64,000 nt of DNA from Callaeas wilsoni (taxonomy: Eukaryota > Chordata > Aves > Passeriformes > Callaeidae). The stretch covers positions 1-64,000 of the forward strand of contig VWPU01009581.1 of the NCBI GenBank assembly GCA_013398955.1. Direction: 5' to 3'. Shown in pieces: positions 1 through 11,670 of the stretch. The notes under the pieces were generated by a model that was given only the letters and a program-made list of their open reading frames with translations, had not been told where the DNA came from and did not search any database. The translations under genes were made by a program, and so were the position numbers. Positions within the stretch are counted from its first letter, which is position 1, and every line of letters begins with the position of its first letter.

Positions 1-24
1 AGGGGAAGGGGAAGGGGAAGGAAT
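1..24. repeat. GGGGAA hexamer microsatellite, cut by the window edge
   Basis: The window opens inside a run of about four GGGGAA units. Its left end is outside the window, so the full length is unknown. The strand-asymmetric purine tract has no gene attached to it. Confidence 0.85.
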
Positions 25-1149
25 AACCTTCCAGTCTCCCCAGGTTGTCACTGCACCATCCCTCTTTCCTCTCTGTCCCTGGAAAAATCACCAGTTTTAG
101 CCATACTCAATAAATTCATGATTTATAAAACTATCAGCCTTTCTATGTATTGTGCCCTAGTTACCCAGGAAAAAAATCCAACCAACCAATCAACCCACTG
201 TTGTTGGTGGGAAGATGCAGTAGTCGGTATACAGTCAAAAAAGGCAAAATCTCCCTATTTTGCTTCCATAAAAACCTCTCCAGAACTTCAGACCACCTCT
301 ACTACTACTTTTTACTACTGAATAGCTCCATATTTCACAGTCTCTCTCGTCTGCACACGCCTTGGATTCCCACATGGCCATCCAGGAGCTGAAAAATGTC
401 ACGTCTGTTATTAAAAATAACATCCAAACACATTTTCCTTCATTCATTCATAGCAAGAGGTGCTTCTTTCTGCATGAACTTCCAGCCTGCTTCAGCAAGC
501 AGAACTGACTCACTTCTCCCACAAACTACTGCATGCCTTTTACATTATTCATACTCCAAGTTGTTATTTCTCTGCATTAGCAAGCAACAACAAAATACCC
601 AAGGTTTCATTTTCATGTCTTTCAATGAGGTGAAAATGCTGTCGATGGATTTCTTCCTCAAGCAAAAAGTTTGCTGGACCAAGAGTCTGCTGTAATTAAG
701 GTTAGACACCTCAATTAAAAAGAAAATCCAATTTTTGGTGTGTTGTTTCTTTCCGTGAAAGAATCACCGTTTCTGTATGTGATACATGAGTTACAGGATG
801 CTGCCAGATAAAATGCAGCACATAAATATAAAATGATAGAGATTATTAAAGATTATTCTGAGCTAAATAATAAACACACCACAGCAGAATTTTCTTAAAG
901 GTGCTGGACAAACATGCAGAGGATTGGAGATGGAAAAGAAGTAATTAGAGATGTAACTCCCATCCCTGGCCCAGCTGCTATCCCAATCTTCAGGGTGTTT
1001 TTCATGGCCTGAAGCTTTCACCAGTTTTAATTTGACAAATGAGGAGTGAGGAAGAAAAATAAAAAAGATAAAAGCCTTATTTAGGACCTCTTCCATATTA
1101 ATTAAAAACTTACTGATGAGACAGAAGTGGCAAAGCGAGCCATGTTACT
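25..1149. other. Unique AT-rich sequence, no gene seen
   Basis: No repeat family and no exon with convincing splice sites or conserved protein could be recognised. The longest open frame is about 100 codons, which is chance level. The part around 700-880 is especially AT-rich. Confidence 0.6.
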
Positions 1150-1310
1150 GGCCAGAGAGGTTCTGGATGCCTCATCCCTTTAAATGTTCAAGGACAGGTT
1201 GGATGAGGCTCTGAGCAACCTGATTTAGTGAGTGGCACCTCTGCCCGCAGCACAGGGCTGGAATTAGATGGTCTTTAAGGTTCCTTCCAACCCAAACCAC
1301 TCTATGATAC
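1150..1310 (+). mobile_element. CR1 LINE 3' fragment
   Basis: This is the 3' UTR end of a CR1 retrotransposon. It starts near the GGCCAGAGAGG box and contains the 'GGTTGGATGAGGCTCTGAGC' block. It ends with CCTTCCAACCCAAACCACTC and TATGATA, the diagnostic 3' terminus. The copy is 5'-truncated, as is usual for target-primed insertion, and carries many substitutions, so it is old. Confidence 0.9.
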
Positions 1311-3105
1311 CCTATACGTACTAAGTAACAAATAAAATGTCTGCAAATATAAATACATAATTTGGTGACATACTGAACATGTTTGTTTTAACAGTTTGAG
1401 TACCAGGTGAATCAGATCCTCTTCTCCCCACTCTCCCTCATCCGTGGTCACCTGAGATGCTCCCACAGAGCAAAGGAACATCCCAACCCTCTTCCTACTC
1501 CATTCACTGGCTGCATTTACAGAGCTCTGCTTTGCAGCTAAAAACTGCAAGGTTAACGACAAGATTTTCCATCCTTTCTCAAAATATGGGTGGGAATGAT
1601 GCAAAGAGCAACAGGATTCCCTTCCTGTTTCTATCACTTCTTATTTTTCTTTCTTTTTTTTTTTTTTAATTCCAAGTTTCCTTTGCAGCAGAACTTGCAT
1701 AAATTAACGCTGGAGAAGGGTGGAAGGAGCAGAGAGGGAAATGGGAGGGAGGTGTAATGCAATTATAACACCTAAACCAATCTATCACAGAGCTGCAGGG
1801 GACAAGGACAGAGAGATCCTGTCGTGAATAATTCCTGCTACTCCTGAGGGCTTCACCAGCTCAGCTCCAGTCTCCAACACCTCCAGCACCAGGAGCAGGA
1901 GCTGCCTGTCCCGAGCATCACAGCTAAAACTGACTGGACAATGGAAAGACGTCCTGCTGCCCCGGCCAAGAGTGATGCAGATGGAGCAGAGCCAAACTTT
2001 AATCAGAGAAGAACTGATAAACACATCAAGGTGATGAGGGGGGGTTGTTCTGCCAAGGTGAGTTTTGCAGGATTTAGGGCTGGTTGGATGCTGGTGCCAC
2101 TGGACATGCGTGACCACAAGTCAGGCTGTGCAAAATGCATTTACCAAATGCACCTGCCCTTCCTCTGAGTCAGAGAAATTAACTTTTCCTTTGAAAAAAA
2201 AGGCAGGAAAAAAGCGAATGCCACGAAGGAGACAAGAAGTTCCAGATGCTTTGCCTGGAACTTCATGGGAAGAACTGCCGTGATCTCAGTGTGGATGTGG
2301 AGCACTGACGTTGTAGAAAGGAGTGGGCAAATTACGAATCGAGTTCAGACTTTCATTGCACAAAAAAAGGAGGGAGAGGCATGAAATCCTCGACTGCGTG
2401 CCACCATGTCACTTCCAGAGAGTGGCTTTTCTGACTGCCACCGTACTTCACCTGGCAGTTTTAAAGGTTATGGCTGAAGGGGCTCTTCCAACAAAGCCTT
2501 CAATGAACTCTGAGTAAAATAAAAACACACACAAAACAAGCCAACCACAAAAACAAGGCATGGACAAAATTTCTGAGCAAACACCCCCCAGGGGCTGCTG
2601 CCTTGCTCTGGAAACCTTCCTGCTACCCTGCCTTCTGCAACACTCTTTCAAATTAATTTACTTGCAGGATCATTCATAGCAGCACCCAGGTTCAGCAAAC
2701 AGCCAGGCACATCCTACCACAAGGTCAAGAGCAACCTAGAACTGCAATTCCTGTCTGTCCAGCCAGGCAACACAAGTGTGCAGCACCACTCGCATTTCCT
2801 GGCAAAATGTTTCCATTTTCAGATATCTGCTACCGGCAGTGAAGCACTCACAAATAATGGATCATGATAGGAGCTCAGAGAAATTTTTTAGAGGAAGCAA
2901 TTGAGGATAACCAAGTTCAAATCGGACTTAAAGAAAAATCCTGCCAATTCGCACTTGGGAAAACAACAAACAAACCATAAATTAATACAGTACACCCAGC
3001 AAATCATACACACTACTTCTCCCTATTTTGACTGGAACAATAAAATCCTATGAGTTCACGACGTTGTCCTCCAGCACTCACCACGGCCTTGCTGGTGTCT
3101 AAACT
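1311..3105. other. Unique sequence with a T-rich tract
   Basis: The stretch holds a pyrimidine/T tract at 1641-1668 and otherwise nothing recognised. Open frames of up to 110 codons overlap on both strands, show no known motif and are within chance expectation. Confidence 0.6.
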
Positions 3106-3462
3106 GGAAAGTGGGCTCAGAGGAGACCTTACTGCTGTCTACAACTACCTGAAAGGAGGCTGTGGTGAAGTGGGGGTCAGCCTCTTTTCCCAGGCTTCCA
3201 GAGACAGGACAAGGAGGGATAGCCTCAAGTTGTGCCAGGGGAGGTTCAGGTTGGATATAAGGAAAAATTTCCTCACTGAAAGAGTGGTAAAGCATTGGAA
3301 CAGAGAAGCAGTGGAGCCATCATCCCTGAAAGTGTTCAGAAAAAGAGCAGATGTGCCACTTTACCATATGGTTTAGTGGGTGTGGTGGTGTCAGTTCAAA
3401 GGTTGGACCCTGATAATCTTGAAGGTTTTTCCAACCTTAATGATTCTATGACTCTATGATTC
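3106..3462 (+). mobile_element. CR1-Y-like LINE 3' fragment
   Basis: Compared with the common CR1 type this copy carries the CR1-Y-like blocks: 'CTACAACTACCTGAAAGGAGG', then a box for 'GCCTCAAGTTGTGCCAGGGG', then 'GGTTTAGTGG' and the terminal TTTTTCCAACC. It ends in GATTCTATGACTCTATGATT, two to three units of the 8-9 bp CR1 tail repeat. A 108-codon open frame through it is incidental, since it lies in the 3' UTR. The subfamily name is from memory of the family and should be read as approximate. Confidence 0.92.
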
Positions 3463-4979
3463 CATCTCAAGACACCTCTCCCTGGACATGGTTGACCCAA
3501 AGGGCCATTCAACAGCTCCACCAGGTGAGAACAGCAGTGGTACCATCACAGCTGATGGTTACAAAAACTGCCCACAGGCAGCAGAAACCAAGCTGGAAGC
3601 TCCCTGAGAGAAAGCTGACATCCAGAATCACCACCCAGCTGGAAAGTCACGGCAATCAGAGGAGACATGCTTGGCCTCAATCCTATTTCTTGTCTTTTTG
3701 GGCCAGTAGTGTTATGGAGAGGTCATGGCTGGGAGCCGAAGTGGGTTCCCATGCATGGGGTTGATGGTGAACCTTCTCCAGCTGGTTAAGGACAAGGGCC
3801 TGGCTGTAAACATGAGACTTGTGGTGCTCTCACAGCTGCAGAGCAGCTTGCACATTCCAGATCAGCTGCAGACAGGAGGGCAGATGAGTGAGTAAGAAAC
3901 ATACCCAAAACCACCTAATGAGATATTCCTTAATCAACACGAACCCAGATAGGGAAATCTACCTTGATGCAGTAGGATTTGTGAAGTACCTCAAGAGCCA
4001 CATTTACTCACAGGCATCACAAGGACGAGGACATTCCCTGGCATCAGAAATATTTTGACTTGCAGGAGGTGTCCTGGAGTTGTGATCATTTTCCCACCAA
4101 GGCACCAGTTACACCACCTAAAATATACAAACTGAAAACTCTTTTTCTGTTTTTCTTCCTCAAGCTGAATCCCACTTGGATTTTATCTCTTGGGTAACAA
4201 GGATACTGATGCAAAAGGAACATCCAAAACCAGAACATCAAATTCCTTATTCCCTAAAGACTGAATAAATGCTGCTTTGACTTTTAAGCTAAAACCTGAG
4301 TATTTTAGTTGTTCACTGGGGTTCTGCATATGTGTGTGTCCTGGTGGGGGTGGGATAAGCATAAAACATTCCACACGGAAACAGCATTATCACATTCCCT
4401 TTGTAGACATTTTTCTCTTTCTAACAAAGAACTATTCCACAGAATAACCCCTCACATTCACCACCCAGCACAAAAAATATAAATACATTAGTCTACAACT
4501 ACAAAAGCAGGTGAATAATATCAGGTAGTTTAAATCTTGTTTTTCTTGCTTTGTTCCACTGGTTGCAACCTTTGAGGGACTCAAGCACCTTATTTAGGGT
4601 ATCTGCTTTGGAATAAAAGGAATCATTTTCCAGACCATAGAGGGGCTAAGAGCCAGATGCACTTTAATCCTTTCTGCTATGGAGAACAGCTGGCTATGTT
4701 CCAGTAAACTGTTTTACTTATTTCCCATTTTTATATTTATCTACCCGTAGATATTAAAAAAAAAAACAAAAAAAAAAAAAAAAAGAAGAAGAAAGGGACA
4801 AGGCAGGCCAAAGGAGTGGTGAAGGGTTCAAGAGCTGCATCTCCCAAAGCCCATCCATTATCAATTTGATTTCCTCAGCAGAAATCATCTCATTTCCAAG
4901 TGGGAAACAAAATCTTCCCCATAAGCACATGAACACCTGCAGATCCAGGATCACATTTTCAGTACAAGTGAAATATCAT
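3463..4979. other. Unique sequence with an A-rich tract
   Basis: Nothing coding was recognised. The only low-complexity feature is the A-rich run near 4756-4797, listed separately. Confidence 0.6.
4756..4797. repeat. Poly(A)/GAA-rich tract
   Basis: A run of A broken by a single C is followed by GAAGAAGAAAGGG. No retroposed gene or SINE body is visible next to it, so it is called simple repeat and not a retroposon tail. Confidence 0.8.
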
Positions 4980-5440
4980 TCCAGAGGAGGCCGCGGAGAT
5001 GCTCTGAGGGCTGGAGCCCCTCTTCTTTGGAGACAGGTTGGGAGAGCTGGGGGTGTTCAGCCTGGAGAAGAGAAGGCTCCAGAGGCATCTCAGAGACTAT
5101 TCAAGGGCATAAAGTGGCTCCAGGAGGGCTGGAGAGGGACTTTGGACAAGGGATGGAGTGACAGGAGAAGGGGGAATGGCTTCAAACTGACAGAGGGGAA
5201 ATTCAGATTGGATATTAGAAAGAAATTGTGTATTTCTTTATGAGAGGGCAGTGAGACCCTGGCACAGGGTGCCCAGAGAAGCTGTGGCTGCTCCACCCCT
5301 GGAAGTGTTCAGGGCCAGGTTGGATGGAGCTTTGAACAGCCTGGTCTACTGGAAGGTGTCCCTACCCATGGCAGGGGGTTGGAACTGGATGGTGTTGAAG
5401 ATCCCATCCAACCCAAACTGTTCTGTGATTCCATGATTAT
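4980..5440 (+). mobile_element. CR1 LINE 3' fragment, one of the longest here
   Basis: The copy begins at the 'GAGGCCGCGGAGATGCTCTG' block, just before the box that reads CTGGAGCCCCTCTTC, and runs through GTTCAGCCTGGAGAAGAGAA. It ends at the tail CTGTTCTGTGATTCCATGATT. The stretch is the end of the ORF2-distal/3' UTR region. It contains one extra insertion near 5225-5240 (TGTGTATTTCTTTATGAG) relative to its sisters. The 125-codon open frame inside it is incidental. Confidence 0.94.
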
Positions 5441-7901
5441 TTGCAGGATGAGAACATTCTGGGGAGCTGAGAGCAGCATCTGTTTGCAGTAAAGCCTCAC
5501 TACTTGCCCTCGAGGTTTATTTGCATTCTGTTACACCACGGTGGCTGTGCTGCCAAAACCTCACATGTTTAACAGGAGGAACGAGCCTTTTGTATTAGGA
5601 ATTTAAAAATAAATATATTTAAAATATATTATACTCAGCCACCAAACCCACCTCCCTCCTGACAGACATCCCTGCTCTAAAAAAAAAATACAACTCAAAG
5701 GGACTCTCTCAACCTCCTGGTTTCCCCGAGAACAAAGTGGATGCTATTTAAATCCCGTGACAATCTACAGCACACAAAGGACAGGGGAATTGAAGTTTGG
5801 AGAGAAATGACGTAATATGGTGAAAAATAATAATCAAAGGCTGAATTCTGCTGTTTCCAACAGGCAGCTCAGCATCCATAGCTGTGTTCTCCTACAGGAG
5901 CATCCTGTCAAAAAGCAACATTAAGTTTCTACAGCCCATATATAGCAGTGACATTTTTATTCTGCTAATTGATTAAAAAAGGAGGCAAACATAAAATCAA
6001 CTTTTGAACTACCTATGAGCAGTAGCTTTTTGGCATGGAATGATTTTATTTGAGATGAGGGCAGAGTCTTTAAAACAGCACGTTTGCCATGGACAAAGCT
6101 CTCTGCAGGCATCTTCTCTTGCCTGCAAGGATGATAATTATTTTCAGAGGAATAAATCCTAACTCGTAGTTTGCAACATCTCTTGCAGCCCTTTGAAACA
6201 GCATGATCTGAATTCTTTTCAGTGCTGCACTGCTGACCTTCACACATATAATATTACATTCATTAAATATCCTTTCTAGAATTGTTGCTGAGATCTGCCA
6301 CTCTGGACAACTTTTCCTGTCCAAGACTGTAACTCCACACCATGGAAGGAGAGGACTGTGGGTAATACCCATCTCAAAAGGGTCTGATGCTTCTATTTTT
6401 TATTTTCATGCATTAATTTGCAAAACAGATTAGGAATAACTAGAAACTTGTTAATTTACAGTGCTGGTAGGCCCCACTGCAAAAGCAACTACGACTCTGT
6501 GGCAGGGAAAAGCAAAGTTCTCTAGATTTAGTTATTTGCCATTTAATTCATGGACAGAGTTGTAGCTGTTTACAATTTTGTAACTTTCTGAAGCTTTTTG
6601 ATGTTGGGGGGAAAGGAGTGAAGACCGATTTTAACGCACACATTCAAACAAAGCACATTTTAATGCTTAACAGGGACATTTTGATGCATCAGTAGATGTC
6701 ACACCTTTGGAATCCACAGTAAATACACGCTGTGGGAATCAACACATCATCGCTGCTTCTAGAAGCATCAGAAATGGGCCAAAAATGGATTAGACGTTGA
6801 TATCTTTTGGCTGGAAAATAAAGCAGATTGCTTCTCAGGAAGGCACTCAGAGCCCAATTTCCCAACCTCGCTGCAAGCAGTGGCACAGAGTTATTTACAG
6901 GCAACAGGGGCCTACACGAAAATTTACTGACTGCAATTGATGCTTTCCTCTTCATTTCTAATTCCTTCTGCTCAGCATTTTCCAGCCTGTGCCCTATGGA
7001 CGACTTTGCCCTTTACCGAGGACATCACAACCCTGATTTTTTTGCCAAGCAATCTAAAACATGACATTTTAAAGGCATCTAGGACTCCAAAGGACTTCCA
7101 CGTAGCTCCTCTAGATCACATACAAGTCCAATCAGAGAAGAGTGGTTGTATCTAAAGTTGTAAATCCTCTCTGGCTGCCAGATCTGGAGTCAGACACTTC
7201 AGAGACACTGTGAGATGGGTGGGCTGATTGCACGATCCACATCCTAAATTCACCTAAGCATTTTCATCTACCAAAATCTCTGTTATCACAAAACCATGGG
7301 ACCCTTAGAAATGCTCTTCTCATTCCTTTTCCAGGGTAACTGGGTGGTTTGTAGCATTTAGTAGGTGGAAAAGGGGCAGAAAGAGAGTAGAGCCACAGAA
7401 GTAGATACTCTTGTTGATGGCTCTTGCAGAAAGCCATCAAATGTCTACAAAATGTCATAAAAGGAGCTTAAAATGGGATACAATGACCCAGATCTATTCT
7501 AATCGGCCTAAACTGCTACAAATTTCTTCAAAGACTTTCTGTCTGCCTAGTCAAGGACCACCCAAAACTACTCCTCAAAACACAATGTGCCAAACACACC
7601 AAAATGCTGTTTTCCAGATGCTCTTTCAAGAGACCAGGGCAGCGTGCACCACAGACTTCATCTCTCAATAAACCAAAGCCTCCCTACACACATCCATTAG
7701 GATTAAAAAACATCCAGGGATCACAGAAGCAGCATGGATCCAAGAGAAATTCAAGAACACTGATCGTTCTGGGAGGGTATCTGCCACAAAAATGTTATTT
7801 TCCAATATTTCACTTGTGATCTCCAAGGAAAGGCAATTACTGGTTTACTTCGTGTGTAGAGACGTAGGGGAACACCTGAACTTAGCAGCAGACAACTCAA
7901 A
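5441..7901. other. Unique AT-rich sequence, no gene seen
   Basis: These 2.4 kb hold no recognised repeat or exon. A short AT-rich piece at 5599-5635 includes AATATATTTAAAATATATT, a small inverted repeat. Open frames of about 100 codons on the minus strand near 5957-6372 overlap one another and show no known domain. Confidence 0.6.
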
Positions 7902-8006
7902 GGATGGCCTGGTCTCGTGGGAGGTGTCCCTGCCCATGGCAGGGAGGGTGGAATGAGAAGATCTTGAAGGTCTCTTCCAACCCAAACAATTCCATGATTC
8001 TGTGAC
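7902..8006 (+). mobile_element. CR1 LINE 3' tail
   Basis: Only the last ~105 bp of CR1 remain: a divergent start GGCCTGGTCTCGTGGGAGG, then GTGTCCCTGCCCATGGCAGG, then the terminal CCAACCCAAACAATTCC and ATGATTCTGTGA. This is a strongly 5'-truncated insertion. Confidence 0.93.
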
Positions 8007-8202
8007 AAGAGCACTTCAAGATGTGAACATGAGGGAAGCAGACAGCTTCTGGGTAAACCATCCAAAATGATTTTTGGAACATTTTCTTAAAGGCAATGAA
8101 TTCAACAAGAGCAGAACAGGGACTGAGGCAAGCCCTCCTGCAGCACTGGTTCTTTGCCTCCCACCTTTGGATCAGCCCCTCCTGGGAAACTCTAGGAACT
8201 TA

Positions 8203-8303
8203 AAAAAATAATTATAAAATGCTAAACTAATAATAATTGTATTGTAAAATAAAAATAATTGTAAAATGTTAAAAAATAATTGTTAAATGCTAAACTAAAA
8301 CAC
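8203..8303. repeat. AT-rich degenerate tandem repeat
   Basis: Imperfect repeats of the theme AATAATTGTAAAATG and TGCTAAACTAA recur about four times over 100 bp. Units vary in length and sequence, as in an old minisatellite. No coding potential is seen. Confidence 0.7.
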
Positions 8304-8416
8304 AAGGAAAGGTCAAATTGAATTACTGCATTGGAGATAATTTTTTAGATTTATCTTCCCACTGTGTGCAGTTCTCAGTGTTCCTGGAGATGCAGAGGAA
8401 GGGATTTTGGAAAGAA

Positions 8417-8602
8417 CAAAAATGAGAGTGGTGAGGCACTGGAAGGGTTGCCCAGAGAATTTTTTGCCTGCTCAATCCCTGGATTTGTTCGAGGTCAGGT
8501 TGGATGGGAGCAATCTGGTCTAGTGGAAGGTGTCCCTGCCCATGGCAGGGGGGTGAAACGAGATGAGCTTTAAGATCTTTTCCAACTCAAACCATTCTGT
8601 GA
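8417..8602 (+). mobile_element. CR1 LINE 3' fragment
   Basis: It starts at 'GAGAGTGGTGAGGCACTGG' and continues through a degraded GTTGCCCAGAGAA box and a GGTTGGATGGGAGC block. It ends at CCAACTCAAACCATTCTGTGA. The region after the GCCCAGAGAA box has several substitutions (TTTTTTGCC). Confidence 0.92.
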
Positions 8603-9896
8603 AGGGGAAGAAAAGCTCAACATGGAAGTTTGGGATGAGTAATAACGGCAGATCTCTCTCAACCTCCCAGAAATGGTTTTGTAGCTGTACTGGGAAAGGA
8701 GGGGGAGGTTCAGAACTGCAAAGTGAAGATGAAAACTCAGTTACTTCTCCACAGCCAGAACCACTTGCGAGCAACAAAAAAATTGGTTACAGAGAAACCT
8801 AAAGACTCAGCCTCTATTTTATAAACGAGAATGACACTGACCTACTTTCCAGCACACTTGCAAAGCTGCTGGAGATGCCACAATGAAAGGCACTACAGAA
8901 ACCTAAACACTGCCTCAGATACACAGCAATAAGGTTATCGCTGAAATGCAGCAAGGCACTTTCCACAGTGAAGGTAACAGATAATGGATCAAATAATACA
9001 GAGAGCTGGAAATTTTTTTTTTTTTTTTTTTTTGAAAATATTAAGTTTTTAAAAAGTGTTCAGGACATACTCTTGCAAATGGTGCCCCAGATCTTTTAAT
9101 AATCACAAAAGCAAGACTAACTTCTTTACGTGGCAAGGATTGTCTCTGGAAGAACCTCGCAAGATAATCTGCATGGAGCTCAAATTATTAGCTTAAAATA
9201 TGAAGATGAGCTGATCCAGCCAGGATTCACATCTATATGGTAATAAGGAATTCATCAGGTCTTAGGTGATCCAAAGGAAGCCCTCTGTGGTAAAATGGAG
9301 GAATGTAGAAAGAACAGAAATTTCTTTGGTGGAAAGAAAAAGAGGTCTTGGACACTGTACAATATATTTAGCTTTGCTAGGGAAAAAAGCAAAGCTGGGC
9401 CGTTGAGTTCTTTAGAAATAACTTGGTTTCTTGCTTGCATTTGTACAGCCACGCAAATGAAGCTCAAGCATCCACCAAGATGTACATTAAAATTATTATT
9501 TCTTTTCAAAATGCTGAATTTGCCCTTACCATTTATAGAGACAAGTTTTCAAATCTTCTGCTGCAGCAGTTCCTCCCCACATTCCCACTGCCTATGAAAA
9601 GACATTCTTTCCTCCAAATGGGAAAAGAAAGTCAATCTTTGCAGGATGGGGGCTTTGGTAAGCAGAATGGGAGTGTGTCTGCACAGATTACCAAAAAAAC
9701 CAAGAAAAAATGGAGATAAAGATAGTAGGTCCATCAGGAAAGCTTTGAAAATGTGAAAAATAACCATCAGCTCTTGATTTCAAGAGCTCTATTGCACCAA
9801 TCAGCATTTGGTCCTTTCATTTCAGCCATAAAACCACCACCTGCTCAACCCTTTATATTTCTTCAGAAGTCCTATTCAGACATAAAAATGAAATCG
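8603..9896. other. Unique sequence with a poly(T) tract
   Basis: Nothing coding was recognised. A 21-base T run sits at 9013-9033. Overlapping open frames of 84-100 codons on both strands around 9255-9767 have no known motif. Confidence 0.6.
9013..9033. repeat. Poly(T) homopolymer
   Basis: An uninterrupted run of about 21 T. No retroposed sequence is recognisable on the 5' side of the complementary A tail. Confidence 0.85.
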
Positions 9897-10245
9897 CAGA
9901 ATCATAGAATAGGTTGGGTTGGAAAGACCCTTTGAAGGTCACCTAGTTTCAACCCCTGCAATGAGCAGGGACATCCTCCACCAGACCAGTTCGCTCAGAG
10001 CCCTGTCCAACCTCACCCTGAGAGTTTCCAGGGATAGGGAGGCCACAGCTTCTCTGAGCAACCTGTGCCAGGGCCTCAATACCCTCAGCATAAAAAATTT
10101 CTTCTTAATCTCTAGTCTAAATCTACCTTGCTTTAATTTAAAACCATTATCCCTTGTCCTATCAATCTATACCTCACGAAAAACCTGTCCTCACGTTTTT
10201 ATAAATTCCTTTTAGTACCCAAAGGCCCCAGTAAAGCTCTCCCTA
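9897..10245 (-). mobile_element. CR1-F-like LINE 3' fragment
   Basis: On the minus strand the copy ends in AATCATAGAATAGGTTGGG (reverse complement of the tail). The internal block CTGCAATGAGCAGGGACATC and the stretch TTTAATTTAAAACCATTATC differ from the common CR1 type here and resemble CR1-F-like copies. Upstream it runs to a degraded form of the 'AAAGGCCCCAGTAAAGCTCT' region. The 98-codon plus-strand open frame over it is a shadow. Confidence 0.92.
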
Positions 10246-11161
10246 AGGGGAGGGCAATTAAATCCTTTAAACAAGAAAGAGAATATCTGGAATTAACCAT
10301 TCAGAAGCCATCAGTTATGAAGGAACACAGTCTGCAGTCCAGTAACACATAGAAACTTCAGCTGTTTCACAGGAAACGCATCTCAAAGATGTTTTAAATC
10401 CCAGACTCATTGGGAACAGCCAGTCCTGCTCCCAGCAGGACTCGCCCACCCTGCGAGCACCTGCGTCTGTGAAGGTGACCCCCAGCATGGGCTAATCCAT
10501 CCCAGCCAGGTCACCCAGGCATCGACACCTCCAGGGGGTATTTTCCCATCCTCTGGACTGCTTGCCTTGTAATAACTCAAGCCGTGGTGCTCCCAGTGCC
10601 CCTCCTCAGAGGCCATTTCACACCTTCATAGATCTCGCTCTGAAGGCATTTTTCCTCCCAGTCTAATCTTCGGAAAAATTTGACAGCAATAAAAATGTAA
10701 TAAACCAACCAGTCGGATTATATATAGACTGCAGTCTGAGAAAGATGAAAGGCTGTATTGTTAAGAGATATAATTCCAGTGGCTCCCACAGTGTAGCCTG
10801 TGCCTACACAGAGGAAGAAAAGGAACTGAAGCAGCTTATATTTTGTCTTATAAGTCGCCTAAAATAAACCCAGCTTCTGATCCTCGGCTCACATCAAGAG
10901 AACGGCGCTGAGAAAGCCAATAAAGACCTGCCAAATATCTCATGAGGACAAAATACCTGTGTGTTCTACCCAGCTCTTGCCAATGCATCAAGTGGAGTGA
11001 TATGGGGAAGGCAAAGGAGGACTGTGTGCCTGGAAATCAAATATTCAAGAGCAGAAGAAAACATTCACAGAGTTATTCTGCTCTGGGTCATTTTGAAGAG
11101 AAATCACTGCCATCAGATTGTGATGAGCAGTAACTGTGTGGCTACAGTACCTCTGCAAGTA

Positions 11162-11231
11162 CTCTTAATTTCATTTATATTGGTAGACATCAAAATGCTC
11201 TTAATTTAATTTCTATTGGTAGATGTTAAAA
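11162..11231. repeat. 36-bp tandem duplication, two copies
   Basis: Unit 1 (11162-11197) and unit 2 (11198-11231) share CTCTTAATTT, then ATTT, then TATTGGTAGA, with a handful of differences (ACATCAAAATG against TGTTAAAA). The second copy is slightly shorter. Confidence 0.8.
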
Positions 11232-11635
11232 AACAAACAAACAGTAAAAAAAACCTACTGTGCCTCAAGGAAGACAAAATAAAAATAAAAAATTCAGTCA
11301 TAGGCCTGATCGAAGATAAATTGCAGCTTCTATAATAACAACAATAATTTATTCCACAGTGGCACTGGACAGCAGATGATTAAAGAAGAGCAAAGGTCTC
11401 CACGTGTCTGGATTTACACCAGGCCATTCAATCCACCACGTTACAGGAGCAGCAATTAATCACTTCTGGAGAAGGGAGGCATCTTAAGAAAATCTTGAGG
11501 TTTCAGAAGTGAGTTGTAACACCTTTAGGAGAGCAGTTTGTCTCCTCAAGAGCTGAGACATCTTGAAAAAATGGTAACTTACAAGATTTTAGCTTGTCTT
11601 TTTAGAGAAAATGCTGTCATCCTTTCATGTTAAGG

Positions 11636-11670
11636 AAAAACAAAACAAAAGAAAAGAAAAGAAAAAAAAA
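11636..11670. repeat. A-rich (AAAAC/AAAAG) tract
   Basis: AAAACAAAAC-like units pass into GAAAA repeats and end in a run of nine A. Simple low-complexity DNA. Confidence 0.8.
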
